DNA of 64,000 nucleotides from NCBI GenBank assembly GCA_002704915.1, contig PAIP01000017.1:29377-93376 (forward strand), read 5' to 3'. The notes under the pieces were generated by a model. That model saw nothing but the letters and a program-made list of their open reading frames with translations, was not told the DNA's origin and made no database searches. A program made the position numbers and the translations under genes. Origin of the DNA: Parvularcula sp. Its GTDB lineage: Bacteria; Pseudomonadota; Alphaproteobacteria; Caulobacterales; Parvularculaceae. Position 1 is the first letter of the stretch. The number at the start of each line of letters is the position of its first letter. Below, piece after piece: positions 54,698 through 63,618 of this stretch.

Positions 54698-55456
54698 TCA
54701 AAGTATTGCGGCTTTGACCTCGGCGGCGAAGGAGCGGGATACAGGCGCTTCGACGCCTGATTTCAAGACAATCTTTTGCCGGCCGTTCTCGCGGGCGACC
54801 TCGGCGACGCCGTCCCGGGCGACCCACCAGGAGCGGTGGGTCTGTAATCCGTCGGCGCCCTCGAGCTCGCGCATGGCGTCGGAAAGGCGCATGAGGATAA
54901 GCTCCTCGCCGCGATCGGTATGAACGCGCAGATAATGGTCCTCCGAAGACACCGCATAGAGCGCGGCCCCGCGATATTTCGCCGGCAGCCGCTCGAGGAA
55001 GCCGGGAACCGGCGATGGCGCCGCCGCCTCCGACGCCGCGCCGGGTGTCAGCCCGCCGATCAGGCCGAGCGCCCTGGCGGCGATATAGGAGCCGCCGATG
55101 ACGATCATGGAGACGGCGAAGGTCCGCAGATATTGCAGCGGCACATCGTTTAAGGGCCAAGACCCGGTGAGGCTGGCTTCGAAGACCCCGATCACCAGCC
55201 AGACCGGGAAGGAGATGATGGCGGCGACGCAAGCCAGTTGAAGCGCCGGATTGCGGCCGGGCAGGAGGCGGTCGAACACCCAGGGCCCGGTGAGCGCCGT
55301 CCCCAGCGCGCCGGTCAGCATGGTCGCCGTCCAGAAGACGTAGCGCTGGTAAAAAGGCAGATTATCGGTGTCGTAGACGCCCAGAAAAGAGAAGACGGCG
55401 CCCAGTCCGAGCACCGTGGCGGCGCCGAGCCAAAAATATTTCCGGATCAGCGCCAT
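54698..55456 (-). CDS. Membrane-bound LytTR transcriptional regulator
   Basis: A 252-residue protein with four hydrophobic segments (about 6-28, 38-55, 72-95, 110-130) and a C-terminal LytTR DNA-binding domain (about 155-250: YAVSSEDHYLRVHTDRGEEL, LMRLSDAMRELEG, THRSWWVARDGVAEV). LytTR proteins with an N-terminal membrane domain sense something in the membrane and bind DNA directly, without a histidine kinase. Divergent from an ABA4-like gene, which is its probable target. Confidence 0.9.
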   Translation of the reverse strand: MALIRKYFWLGAATVLGLGAVFSFLGVYDTDNLPFYQRYVFWTATMLTGALGTALTGPWVFDRLLPGRNPALQLACVAAIISFPVWLVIGVFEASLTGSWPLNDVPLQYLRTFAVSMIVIGGSYIAARALGLIGGLTPGAASEAAAPSPVPGFLERLPAKYRGAALYAVSSEDHYLRVHTDRGEELILMRLSDAMRELEGADGLQTHRSWWVARDGVAEVARENGRQKIVLKSGVEAPVSRSFAAEVKAAIL

Positions 55457-55639
55457 TCGTTCCCCAAATCGTCTCCGCCACTCACGCTTCGCGAATGGTT
55501 TTTACTGCAATTGGCGAAGGATTCCAGCCGTTTCGCGTAAGGCCGATTGCGCCGGCCGAGACCTCGCGCCCATAGATCGGAGCGCGCCGCGGGATTTGTT
55601 TCGCGGGCCATAAGGTCAAATTTTGCGAGGGATTTTGGG

Positions 55640-56104
55640 ATGCCTGTAGACGTCGAAACGCTGTTCTCCTGGAGCAGCAATCTGGCCATGATCGGGTGGC
55701 TGTTCTTGGTGTTCTCCCCAAGGCGGTGGGAATGGGTGCTGTTCACCGCGGGGATCCTCATCCCGGGTCTTCTGAGCGCGCTTTATGGCGGTCTCGTCAT
55801 GGCGCATTTCGCCGGCGCCGAGGGGGGTGGCTACAGCTCTCTGGGAGAGGTTCGGGCGCTCTTCGCCAGCGATGAAGCTCTCCTCGCCGGCTGGGTTCAC
55901 TATCTCGCCTTCGATCTCGCCATCGGCGCGATGATCGCCCGGCGGGCGGACGTCTCGGGCCTGACGCGACTCGTCCAGATCCCCATCCTCTTTTTCACCT
56001 TCATGTTCGGCCCCCTCGGATTTCTGCTCTTCATCCTCACGGATGGGGGCTGGCGCGCCATCGCGCGCCTCGGCGGCGCCGCAGAAAAAGGAGCCGCGGC
56101 ATGA
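55640..56104 (+). CDS. ABA4-like (DUF4281) membrane protein
   Basis: A 154-residue protein with four hydrophobic helices (SNLAMIGWLFLVFSPRRWEW; VLFTAGILIPGLLSALYGG; HYLAFDLAIGAMIARRAD; PILFFTFMFGPLGFLLFIL). Matches the family of plant ABA4 (neoxanthin synthesis), bacterial members of which have no known function. GGGA precedes ATG 55640; the frame opens at 55547 but that part is not conserved. Its stop overlaps the next gene by four bases. Divergent from the LytTR regulator. Confidence 0.8.
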   Translation: MPVDVETLFSWSSNLAMIGWLFLVFSPRRWEWVLFTAGILIPGLLSALYGGLVMAHFAGAEGGGYSSLGEVRALFASDEALLAGWVHYLAFDLAIGAMIARRADVSGLTRLVQIPILFFTFMFGPLGFLLFILTDGGWRAIARLGGAAEKGAAA

Positions 56105-56901
56105 CGCGCTTTACTTATTCAGAACGCGTTTGGTTTCAGGCGGCGCTCCTTTTGCTGGCCGCCATTCCGGCGACCATGCTCGCCCGGGAATTCGATGTCC
56201 GCACGGTCAACGACATCAATATCTGGATCAAGCCGCTGAAATTTTATGTCTCGACGGCGCTGCATCTGGCGACGCTTGCGGTGCTGGTCCGGTTTCTGTC
56301 CGATAGTGCGAGAGCCGGAAAAGGTCTGGCCATCGTCGCTGCGATATCCGCTTTTGCGGCCATCGTGGAAATCGCCATCATCGCCGTGCAGTCCGGGCGG
56401 GGCGTCGCTTCGCATTTCAATTTTTCAACCGAGTTCGACGCCCTGATCTATATCGTCATGGGGCTCGGCGCCTTGCTGATCATCATGCCGGCGCTTGTGG
56501 TCGGAGTCTGGTTCCTGCGTGCGCCGGTAAGCGAAAAACTGACGCCGGGCCTGAAGCTCGGCGCCGGGCTTGGCCTGACGCTCGGCTTCGTCCTGACGCT
56601 GGTGATCGCCGGTTACATGTCGCAGCAGCCAACCGGGCACTGGGTCGGCGGCCCCCGCACCGATCTCGGCGGGCTTCCCCTTGTGGGCTGGTCGCGCGAG
56701 GGCGGCGATTTGCGCGCGCCGCATTTCTTCGCGACGCATCTGATGCAGGTTCTGCCGCTTCTCGGCTATGCGGCGGACAGGATCTTCAAGTTGAGTGCGT
56801 CGGCTGCGAAAGGCATCGTCTGGATTGCGGCGGGGCTCGGCGTCGCGCTGACGGTCGCAATCTTCATGCAAGCTTTGGCGGGCGAGCCTTTTATTGGGTA
56901 G
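56101..56901 (+). CDS. Uncharacterised polytopic membrane protein coupled to ABA4-like gene
   Basis: A 266-residue protein with about seven hydrophobic segments (e.g. QAALLLLAAIPATMLAREFD, LATLAVLVRFLSDSARAG, GALLIIMPALVVGVWFL, LTLGFVLTLVIAGYMSQQ, GIVWIAAGLGVALTVAIF). Its ATG overlaps the ABA4-like stop (ATGA), and both appear to be controlled by the divergent LytTR protein. HWVGGPRTDLGGLPLVGWSR sits in a loop near residue 180, with a nearby LRAPHFFATHLMQVLP; this His-rich part may bind a cofactor. I do not recognise the family. Confidence 0.65.
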   Translation: MTRFTYSERVWFQAALLLLAAIPATMLAREFDVRTVNDINIWIKPLKFYVSTALHLATLAVLVRFLSDSARAGKGLAIVAAISAFAAIVEIAIIAVQSGRGVASHFNFSTEFDALIYIVMGLGALLIIMPALVVGVWFLRAPVSEKLTPGLKLGAGLGLTLGFVLTLVIAGYMSQQPTGHWVGGPRTDLGGLPLVGWSREGGDLRAPHFFATHLMQVLPLLGYAADRIFKLSASAAKGIVWIAAGLGVALTVAIFMQALAGEPFIG

Positions 56902-56926
56902 GAGGAGGTCCCTTGAGGGGGGCTGT

Positions 56927-57427
56927 TTATTCCCCGCTAAACTCTGGCGGGGGCGGCCCAGCGTGATGAAGGCGGCGGACTTTCCATTCAGTCCCTGCGT
57001 TTTGCAGGAGATAGGTCATGCCGCCTGTCGTCTCCAGCTCATTACCGTCGTCATAGACGGCGCGATCTGAAAATTTCAGCGTGACGCTTGCATGCTCCGG
57101 CGGGAGGAGAAGAACGCGAAAATCCTGCTCCTCGATTTCATACTCCACGACGCCCGTCATCCAGACCTCTTTCAGGATCGCGGGGAAGGCGTCCGCTTCG
57201 ATAGTTTGTGTAAAGAACAGATATTCAAAATCGTCGGAATGAAGGGATGCGACCTTTTCAAAGTCGAGCGCTTCCCATGCAGCATGATATTCCTCAATGG
57301 CATCAATGGCTTTGTCTTCGGAGAGGGAAGAGGGACGTTTTTCGGGCTTGTCACCCGCGCCGCAAGCCACAAGCAGGGTGAGGATTAAAGCGGCGCATCC
57401 GGCCCCGCGGCGTCGTGTCATTGTCAT
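56927..57427 (-). CDS. NTF2-like (SnoaL/DUF4440-type) lipoprotein
   Basis: A 166-residue protein with a lipoprotein signal (ALILTLLVAC, Cys near residue 22) and an NTF2-like cone fold: IDAIEEYHAAWEALDFEKVA, LHSDDFEYLF, and the C-terminal GGMTYLLQNAGTEWKVRRLH strand pair. Such domains bind small ligands or act as isomerases; no catalytic pair is evident. Faces the preceding gene tail to tail. Function unknown. Confidence 0.72.
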   Translation of the reverse strand: MTMTRRRGAGCAALILTLLVACGAGDKPEKRPSSLSEDKAIDAIEEYHAAWEALDFEKVASLHSDDFEYLFFTQTIEADAFPAILKEVWMTGVVEYEIEEQDFRVLLLPPEHASVTLKFSDRAVYDDGNELETTGGMTYLLQNAGTEWKVRRLHHAGPPPPEFSGE

Positions 57428-57573
57428 GAAAAAAACCTCCCCAGTTTCAACGGGAAGGATAATAGCTTTCGGTCAAACAGGCAAAATTTCACTGGCAATC
57501 CCGAGCGCGCTGACGGTCGGGTTGTTCGTTCAGGCGATCACGGGAGAGCCGCAGGGCCTTATGCGGGCGACTC

Positions 57574-58383
57574 TCACGCGCGAATGCGCGACGTGACTTC
57601 AGCGTGTTCGTCTTCGGAATGTTGCGGCAAACCCAGCGCCGCGAAATCAACCTCTTCAAAGCGCTCAACCGCAGGTTCGCCGAACAGCCATCCCTGAAAC
57701 AGGCGAATGCCGGCGGCGCGCAGACATCCAAGTTCCGCTTTGGTCTCCACGCCTTCTGCAAGAAGATCGATCTCCAGGGAGCGCGCGATCGCAGCGACGC
57801 CTGCGACAATCGCCTGCTTGCTGTGACTGGTGTCGATGTCGCGGATAAGATCCATGTCGAGCTTCAGCACATCGGGCCGAAACCGGGCGAGCAACACAAG
57901 CCCTGAATGGCCGGCGCCGAAATCGTCGATGGCGACCGTGAAGCCCATTTTGTGATATTCGCGGATGATGTTCTCCACATGATCGACGTCGTCGATCCGC
58001 TCATTCTCTGTGAATTCGAACATCAGCCGGGACGGATCGAAATTCGCTTTTGCGGCGGCGGCGAGTGAGGCGCGGATACAGGCGCGCGGTTCATAGACCG
58101 CATTGGGCAGAAAATTTATGGAAAGCCGGGCGCGCGATCCTTTTGGCATGCGAGCGCCCGCCAGTTTTATCGCCTTTACGCGGCAGGCCTGGTCGAAGGC
58201 GTAGAGCGTTTCGGGCGTGACGGATTGCAGAACCGATCCTGCAGGATCGCCGTCAGGCCCGCGCACCAGCGCTTCATAGGCCCAGACTTCGCCGGCGACG
58301 ACGTCCACAATGGGTTGGAACGCCATTGTAAAGTCCGTCTTGAACGTTTTGCCGTCCTGGCAGCCGGGGCAAGCTGACGTCAT
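57574..58383 (-). CDS. EAL-domain cyclic-di-GMP phosphodiesterase
   Basis: Hydrolyses c-di-GMP to pGpG. The 269-residue protein is an EAL domain alone, cytoplasmic, with no sensory or GGDEF part. Catalytic features: EALVRG (residues about 34-39), Asn in SINFLPNAV, FEFTENERID, the DDFGAGHSGL loop, KLDMDLIRDI, LLAEGVETKAEL and the Gln in FQGWLFGEP. All metal ligands are present, so an active enzyme is likely. The N-terminal CPGCQDGK pair could bind a metal or be redox-sensitive. Confidence 0.92.
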   Translation of the reverse strand: MTSACPGCQDGKTFKTDFTMAFQPIVDVVAGEVWAYEALVRGPDGDPAGSVLQSVTPETLYAFDQACRVKAIKLAGARMPKGSRARLSINFLPNAVYEPRACIRASLAAAAKANFDPSRLMFEFTENERIDDVDHVENIIREYHKMGFTVAIDDFGAGHSGLVLLARFRPDVLKLDMDLIRDIDTSHSKQAIVAGVAAIARSLEIDLLAEGVETKAELGCLRAAGIRLFQGWLFGEPAVERFEEVDFAALGLPQHSEDEHAEVTSRIRA

Positions 58384-58497
58384 GATATCTGGCCTTCAGG
58401 TTTCTGAACGGCCCAGATTATTTTGAAATGGTGAACAGTTTCCTTAGCGCTGGAAGTGCTTAACGCCGCTCTACAGCTATGCGTCGAGGGTCGGGGA

Positions 58498-60285
58498 TCA
58501 ATAAACCCGTTTTTTCGGCTCGATATATTTGATCTCGTCGGTCAGCGTGAAGTTATGCACCGGGCGATAGTCGAGGGTCGCCTTGCCATTGGAAAACCAG
58601 GCGGCGGTGTGCTTCATCCAGTTGGCGTCATCGCGGTCGGGAAAGTCTTCGCGGGCGTGGGCGCCGCGGCTTTCCTTGCGGTTCGCCGCCGATTCCATGG
58701 TGACGACCGCCTGACCGATCATATTATCAAACTCCAGCGTTTCCACGAGGTCCGTGTTCCAGATTAAGGAGCGATCGGTGACGCCGATATCCGGCATGGC
58801 GTCATGGACTTCCTTGATCTTCTCGCGGCCTTCTTCGAGGACCTCGCCAGTGCGGAAGACGGCGCAATTGTTTTGCATGACCGACTGCATGCGCGCGCGC
58901 AAAACGGCGGTGGGCGTGTCGCCCTTGGCGTGACGGAACTTGTCGAGACGCGCGAGGGCCTCGTCGGTCGCCTGCTGCGGGAGGTCCGGATTGGCGCCGT
59001 CCGCCTTGACGACCTCGCCGCAGCGAAGGCCCGCCGCGCGGCCGAACACCACAAGGTCGATGAGCGAGTTGGAGCCGAGCCTGTTGGCGCCATGGACGGA
59101 CACGCAGGCCGCCTCGCCGATGGCCATCAGGCCCGGCACGATCACTTCTGCGTCGTCGCCACGCTTGGTGGTCACCTCGCCATGATAATTCGTCGGGATG
59201 CCGCCCATATTGTAGTGGACGGTGGGCAGCACCGGGATCGGCTCCTTGGTCACGTCGACGCCGGCGAAAATCTTCGCGCTTTCGGAAATGCCGGGCAGGC
59301 GGCTCGCCAGCACTTTCGGGTCGAGGTGATTGAGGTTGAGGTGAATGTGGTCCTTGTTGGGACCGACGCCGCGCCCCTCGCGGATCTCGATGGTCATGGA
59401 TCGCGAGACCACGTCGCGCGAGGCGAGGTCTTTGGCGGAGGGCGCATAGCGCTCCATGAAGCGCTCGCCTTCGGAGTTCGTCAAATACCCGCCTTCGCCG
59501 CGCGAGCCCTCTGTGATGAGAACGCCGGCGCCGTAAATGCCGGTGGGGTGGAACTGCACGAACTCCATATCCTGCAAGGGAAGCCCGGCGCGCAGGACCA
59601 TGGCGTTGCCGTCGCCGGTGCAGGTATGCGCCGAGGTGCAGGAGAAATAGACGCGGCCGTAACCGCCGGTGGCGAGGATCACCATTTTCGCGGAGAAACG
59701 GTGGATGATGCCTGTGTCGAGCTCCCACGAAATCACGCCGCGGCATTCGCCGTCTTCGGACATGATAAGGTCGAGGGCGAAATGTTCGATGAAGAATTTC
59801 GCGTTCTGCTTCACCGACTGGCCGTAAAGCGTGTGCAGGATCGCATGGCCTGTGCGGTCAGCGGCGGCGCAGGTGCGCTGCACCTGACCCTCGCCGTAAT
59901 TCCGGGTCATGCCGCCGAAAGCGCGCTGATAGATCTTGCCTTCCTCAGTGCGGCTGAACGGCACGCCCCAATGCTCAAGTTCGTAAACGGCGGCGGGCGC
60001 GTTCTTGCAGAGATATTCGATGGCGTCCTGGTCGCCGAGCCAGTCCGAGCCTTTGACGGTGTCGTACATATGCCAGCGCCAGTCGTCTTCGGACATGTTG
60101 CCGAGGGCCGCGGAGATGCCGCCCTGCGCCGCCACGGTGTGCGAGCGGGTCGGGAAGACTTTCGTCACGCAGGCGGTTTTGAGACCCGCCTGCGCCGCGC
60201 CCAGAGTCGCGCGAAGCCCCGCGCCGCCGGCGCCGATGACGACGACGTCATATTCGTGATCGACAATTTCGTAGCTCGAAGTCAT
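58498..60285 (-). CDS. sdhA: Succinate dehydrogenase flavoprotein subunit
   Basis: Oxidises succinate to fumarate with covalent FAD. The 595-residue protein has the FAD fold [19 protein letters not shown], the FAD-linked His in [16 protein letters not shown], and the active-site [20 protein letters not shown] with the C-terminal R/H segment. It follows sdhD by 18 bases. After it comes an EAL gene and not sdhB, which is at 46202-47029. Confidence 0.97.
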   Translation of the reverse strand: MTSSYEIVDHEYDVVVIGAGGAGLRATLGAAQAGLKTACVTKVFPTRSHTVAAQGGISAALGNMSEDDWRWHMYDTVKGSDWLGDQDAIEYLCKNAPAAVYELEHWGVPFSRTEEGKIYQRAFGGMTRNYGEGQVQRTCAAADRTGHAILHTLYGQSVKQNAKFFIEHFALDLIMSEDGECRGVISWELDTGIIHRFSAKMVILATGGYGRVYFSCTSAHTCTGDGNAMVLRAGLPLQDMEFVQFHPTGIYGAGVLITEGSRGEGGYLTNSEGERFMERYAPSAKDLASRDVVSRSMTIEIREGRGVGPNKDHIHLNLNHLDPKVLASRLPGISESAKIFAGVDVTKEPIPVLPTVHYNMGGIPTNYHGEVTTKRGDDAEVIVPGLMAIGEAACVSVHGANRLGSNSLIDLVVFGRAAGLRCGEVVKADGANPDLPQQATDEALARLDKFRHAKGDTPTAVLRARMQSVMQNNCAVFRTGEVLEEGREKIKEVHDAMPDIGVTDRSLIWNTDLVETLEFDNMIGQAVVTMESAANRKESRGAHAREDFPDRDDANWMKHTAAWFSNGKATLDYRPVHNFTLTDEIKYIEPKKRVY

Positions 60286-60303
60286 GGATGGGTTCCCGGC
60301 TGC

Positions 60304-60642
60304 TCAGCCTGCAAATGAAATGGTGTAAACGGCCCACGCGGCGCCGGCGATGACGGCGAGCGCAACGATCCAGTTCAGCGCCGACAAGACGCCCTTCAGG
60401 CCGCCATGGATGTAATCGGCGATGATTTCCGCCATGCCGATGCGCATGTGAATAGCGCCGATGACGAACAAAAGCGCCAGCAGAATGGCGTTCAAGGGAT
60501 GCGCGGCCCAGGCCCGCGCAGCCTCGAAATCGGCGCCCAGATGGGAGACCATGCCGATCAGAAACCAGAGGACGAGCGGGATCATGAGGGCCGCCGTGGC
60601 GCGCTGGAGGATGAAGGTGGAGGTGCCTTTGTGCTGCGCCAT
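60304..60642 (-). CDS. sdhD: Succinate dehydrogenase membrane anchor SdhD
   Basis: A 112-residue three-helix anchor that binds quinone and haem b. Segments: LQRATAALMIPLVLWFLIGM (residues 12-32), HPLNAILLALLFVIGAIHMR with the conserved HMRIGMAEIIADYIHG motif (His and Tyr of the quinone/haem site), and a last helix. It starts three bases after the sdhC stop. With SdhC it anchors SdhAB to the inner membrane. Confidence 0.93.
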   Translation of the reverse strand: MAQHKGTSTFILQRATAALMIPLVLWFLIGMVSHLGADFEAARAWAAHPLNAILLALLFVIGAIHMRIGMAEIIADYIHGGLKGVLSALNWIVALAVIAGAAWAVYTISFAG

Positions 60643-60644
60643 GA

Positions 60645-61049
60645 TTACGCTCCCGCCTGCGCTGCATATCCGGCCCAGAGAATGATCGCCGCCAGAAGGA
60701 CCGAGCCGATATAGATCGCGATTGAGGTCTTCTTCGCCGTCGCCGGCGCCAGGCCGCGGCCGGTGTCCCAGTAAAGGTGTCGAAGGCCGTTCATCAGATG
60801 AAATGAGAGCGACCAGACGAAACCCGCCACAAGAATGAAGCCGAAGGGCGAGCGCACGAAGCCGGCGACCGCGCCGTAAAGGTCGGGCGCGAAGGCGAGC
60901 GCTGCGAGCCAGACGCCGACCAGGACGAGGCCGCCATAATTGATCGTCCCTGTAATGCGGTGGGTGATCGAGGCGGCCATGGAGGGGGTGAACCGCCAGA
61001 TCTGAAGATGCGGCGAGAGGGGGCGGGAAGTCTGCGCTGGATTGGCCAT
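60645..61049 (-). CDS. sdhC: Succinate dehydrogenase cytochrome b556 subunit
   Basis: A 134-residue membrane anchor with quinone and haem-binding residues. RPLSPHLQIWRFTPSMAASI and SITHRITG at the start and SFHLMNGLRHLYWD (haem-ligand His and conserved Arg) are typical. I start at ATG 61049 (MANPAQTSRPLSPH); the frame to 61112 adds 21 unrelated residues. First gene of the sdhCDA unit. Confidence 0.93.
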   Translation of the reverse strand: MANPAQTSRPLSPHLQIWRFTPSMAASITHRITGTINYGGLVLVGVWLAALAFAPDLYGAVAGFVRSPFGFILVAGFVWSLSFHLMNGLRHLYWDTGRGLAPATAKKTSIAIYIGSVLLAAIILWAGYAAQAGA

Positions 61050-61216
61050 GAAGATTCCGGGAAGGTCAGGCGTTGCGGTGTTTCGGGCGAACATAGGCCG
61101 CCTCTTTTCCAAGTCAACGCGTCAGATGCGCCGGAAAACGGGCCAAGCCATTGCCAAAGCGGGGCCTTTTCGGTCATGCTTGAGGCAGGGACGGTAACTT
61201 TTGCGTGGGGCGGGTC

Positions 61217-61723
61217 ATGAAGCATTTTCTGGCGGCGATTGCATTCGGGATGGCGCTTGCCGGCGGGGCGGGGGCCCAAAGCGGGTCGGCGACCTTGAGC
61301 GGCGTGACGGCCGACCAGCTAGAAAGCGTTCTCGCCGAAGCCGGTCTCAGTCCCGACATGATGGCCGACAGCGCCACCGGCGCGCCTGTGGCGCAAGGCA
61401 AGGCGGGCCAGTTCGGCTTTTATGTCCGCGCCCTTTCCTGTTCAGGCTCGCCCAAGGCCTGCGAGACGCTGGTCTTCTTCGCCAATTTCAAACTCGGGCG
61501 CGACGCCGCCGAAAGCGATTACCGCATCGTCAACAGCTTCAATGACAGTCAGGTGTTCGGCCGCGCCTATGTCCTTCCGGGCACGAACGAGGTCGGCGTC
61601 GATTACGTCATCGAACTGAATGGCGGCGTCACCGAGGAGCACCTGTCGCAAAACATCGCCCGCTGGGCGGATGTTATCTCGGCCTTCGTGTCGAAGTTTC
61701 AGGACGGCGAGCCGACAAGTTAG
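61217..61723 (+). CDS. YbjN-domain exported protein
   Basis: A 168-residue protein with a signal peptide (KHFLAAIAFGMALAGGAGAQ, cleaved near residue 21) and a YbjN-type domain: AEAGLSPDMMADSATGAPVA, LSCSGSPKACETLVFFANF (two Cys that may form a disulphide), GVDYVIELNGGVTEEHLSQN. The family has a chaperone-like fold; most members are of unknown role. Divergent from sdhC with 167 bases between. Confidence 0.8.
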   Translation: MKHFLAAIAFGMALAGGAGAQSGSATLSGVTADQLESVLAEAGLSPDMMADSATGAPVAQGKAGQFGFYVRALSCSGSPKACETLVFFANFKLGRDAAESDYRIVNSFNDSQVFGRAYVLPGTNEVGVDYVIELNGGVTEEHLSQNIARWADVISAFVSKFQDGEPTS

Positions 61724-61782
61724 GCGCGTTGACCACACCCCAATAACACGAAACGCGGCTTTAAAAATTCATCACTTTTGTT

Positions 61783-61866
61783 GAATTCTTCAAGAATTCC
61801 CAGTGTTGGTGAATAGTTATCCACCAGTTTGCAGGTGGCCCTAGAGTGTCCTTCAGGTTCACCAAC
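61783..61866. promoter_or_regulatory. Palindrome and nested stem, non-coding
   Basis: In the gap 61724-62093 (370 bases, no credible gene) there is a 17-bp palindrome GAATTCTT-C-AAGAATTC at 61783-61799. Just after it, GTTGGTGAA 61805-61813 pairs with TTCACCAAC 61858-61866, enclosing CCACC 61821-61825 / GGTGG 61834-61838. The second part looks like a small folded RNA of about 62 bases. An ATG-led frame from 61869 mirrors the gene opposite and I do not support it. Confidence 0.55.
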
Positions 61867-62093
61867 GAATGCTGAAGGCGCTGTCCATGAGAAGCAACGA
61901 GTTCAAAGGCGCGACTCTCGCTGAGGCGGTAAGGAACGCCACGGCGGCGAATTGCCGGGCGCAGTCCCGCAAACATCCGTGGGCAGAAAATGTCAAATGG
62001 CGCCAGCCTCGCCGCGACGCCTGTAAATATGCGGATGAAAATTGCGGGCCGGTAGTGGCGGATTTATACGGACGTCGCGCTTTGAGGCAGCGT

Positions 62094-62552
62094 CTACGCC
62101 ATATAAGGCGCGCAAGACTCGCCGTTGACTTCCACCGTCATCAGCTTGGCGCCGCCGGGTTTCAAAAACCGCAGACGCATATTGAAGTCGGTCTCGGCCA
62201 GCAAGTTGCGCTCTGTCAGCGTGCAGGCGGTTTTCAGGATCGTATCCCGGATTGGACCGAGATTGCCGACGGGCGCATGCTCAAGCTTCGGGTCTTTCAA
62301 CTGCATGGTGATGCTCACCAGGTCGGTGGCCGCGTCGATATAGGTGCTGGTAATCTCCGACGCGCCGCCTTTGGTCAGATTGAAGCCGCGGGAAAAATTT
62401 TTCGCCTTCGCCTCAAGATAACGTTGCTTGTCTTCAAGCGATGCCGTGGCGTAGTCGAATTTGCCGCCGGCAAGCTGACCGCAGCCTGGGGTCGTCGCCA
62501 TGAGCGCGGCTCCCAGCAGGGCCACGGCGAACTGTGATGCGCCGTTCGCCAT
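62094..62552 (-). CDS. Lipoprotein-like exported protein
   Basis: A 152-residue protein with a signal (QFAVALLGAALMATTPGC, Cys near residue 24; the lipobox TTPGC is imperfect). The mature part is helical at first (SLEDKQRYLEAKAKNFSRGF) then beta-rich, and has a pair of Cys near the C-terminus (KTACTLTE, GESCAPYM). No family recognised. It starts three bases after the stop of the upstream gene, so the two form an operon. Envelope role inferred. Confidence 0.62.
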   Translation of the reverse strand: MANGASQFAVALLGAALMATTPGCGQLAGGKFDYATASLEDKQRYLEAKAKNFSRGFNLTKGGASEITSTYIDAATDLVSITMQLKDPKLEHAPVGNLGPIRDTILKTACTLTERNLLAETDFNMRLRFLKPGGAKLMTVEVNGESCAPYMA

Positions 62553-62555
62553 CTT

Positions 62556-63506
62556 TTATGCCGCGCGCTCAATGAGCGCTTTCAGGCCATCGGGCAGTTC
62601 TTTTTCAAGCTCGCGCAGGCGTTCGATGAGGCGGCGCTCATTGACGTCGAAGCCGCCATCCTTGCCGATGCGCGCGGCCAGCCAGTCGGCTTCGGCCTTG
62701 GTGAGCTGTTCTGCCTGGGCGATCTCCGCTTCGCGCTGTTCGTTATGGGCGGACGCAACGCTTTCCGTGGCGCGAAATCCCGACAGGCCGCCGGCGATCA
62801 TCTTCTTGAAGAAGCCGCCCACATTGACGGACTGGTCTTTCGCCCATGCGTTGCGGCGGAAGGCTTCCTCGCGGCTCGGCGCCTTGTAGCCGAGATGGGC
62901 CATCAGATGATTGACGACGCCTTGCACGAAAAGCTCCGTCCACGCCGGATTGTTGCGCGCATTTTCCGTGGCGTCGTTGATATCGAAGAGGAGTTCGGCC
63001 TCGCGGCGCGTCACGGCGACATTGCCGTCGCCGCCTGCGGCGAAAAGATAACGGCGGATCATCACCGCGTCCTGTTTCGAAACGACCGGCCCGCCCGGCT
63101 TGTCGAGGATCAGTTCCTTGATCTGTTCGCCGACAAAGGCGGCCATTTCCGGCGGAGTCTCATCCGCCGTTTCCATAAGTTTCACCATCAGCGCGATCTC
63201 AAGCGCATTGGCGTGCCCGTTGCGCATGACACGCGCTTTCAGCGACTGGAATTCTTCCGCGGTCAGATAACCATGGGGCTCTTCTTCGCGGAGATAGAAA
63301 TCCGCGGCGGCCTCAGCGAAAAACTGAAACCATTCCGCATCGCCGTCCTGCGCGCGGTCGCCGAGGTCGAAAAGCGCATTGAGCTCTGCGGGCTCGACAA
63401 TTCCGTTGGCGAAGACCTTGCTGCGCAGGAAAAGGACTTCGTCGGCGGAGACGAAGCCGTCTGCGCCAATGGCGGCGATGCGGGTCTGAAGCGGCTGATC
63501 CGTCAT
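62556..63506 (-). CDS. Uncharacterised helical protein with EF-hand/TerB-like repeats
   Basis: A 316-residue soluble, acidic, all-helical protein. Four units share the pattern G-x-V-S-x-x-E-V-x-x-L-R followed about 14 residues later by V-x-x-x-E-x-x-x-L-F-x-L, as in GFVSADEVLFLRSKVFANG and VEPAELNALFDLGDRA; a further unit is GYLTAEEFQSLKARVMRNG. This resembles TerB-like or EF-hand-derived folds without intact calcium loops. A late unit reads GKDGGFDVNERRLIERL. No signal peptide, so cytoplasmic. It precedes a lipoprotein-like gene in the same operon; function unknown. Confidence 0.6.
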   Translation of the reverse strand: MTDQPLQTRIAAIGADGFVSADEVLFLRSKVFANGIVEPAELNALFDLGDRAQDGDAEWFQFFAEAAADFYLREEEPHGYLTAEEFQSLKARVMRNGHANALEIALMVKLMETADETPPEMAAFVGEQIKELILDKPGGPVVSKQDAVMIRRYLFAAGGDGNVAVTRREAELLFDINDATENARNNPAWTELFVQGVVNHLMAHLGYKAPSREEAFRRNAWAKDQSVNVGGFFKKMIAGGLSGFRATESVASAHNEQREAEIAQAEQLTKAEADWLAARIGKDGGFDVNERRLIERLRELEKELPDGLKALIERAA

Positions 63507-63570
63507 GTGCGGGCTCCCCGGGGGTGTTCTGAACCCGCAGAACCTCGCCGATTGGAGTTAAAATCCGGAA

Positions 63571-63596
63571 AAAGCGGCGGTGAAGATTGCCGCTTT
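63571..63596 (-). terminator. Rho-independent terminator after the YeiH-like gene
   Basis: AAAGCGGC / GCCGCTTT, 8-bp stem with a 10-base loop; on the minus strand it is followed by TTTTTCC. It lies 23 bases past the exporter stop. Confidence 0.8.
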
Positions 63597-63618
63597 AAGA
63601 GGGCGTTAACCCCTTGAA

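Noticed and set aside
58804..60318. 504-codon open frame on the plus strand opposite sdhA
   Set aside because: It mirrors sdhA, whose every motif is intact; long antisense frames are expected in GC-rich DNA with this codon use.
61869..62537. 222-codon plus-strand frame
   Set aside because: Most of it mirrors the minus-strand lipoprotein gene (62094-62552); the remainder is Arg/Ala-rich without motif.
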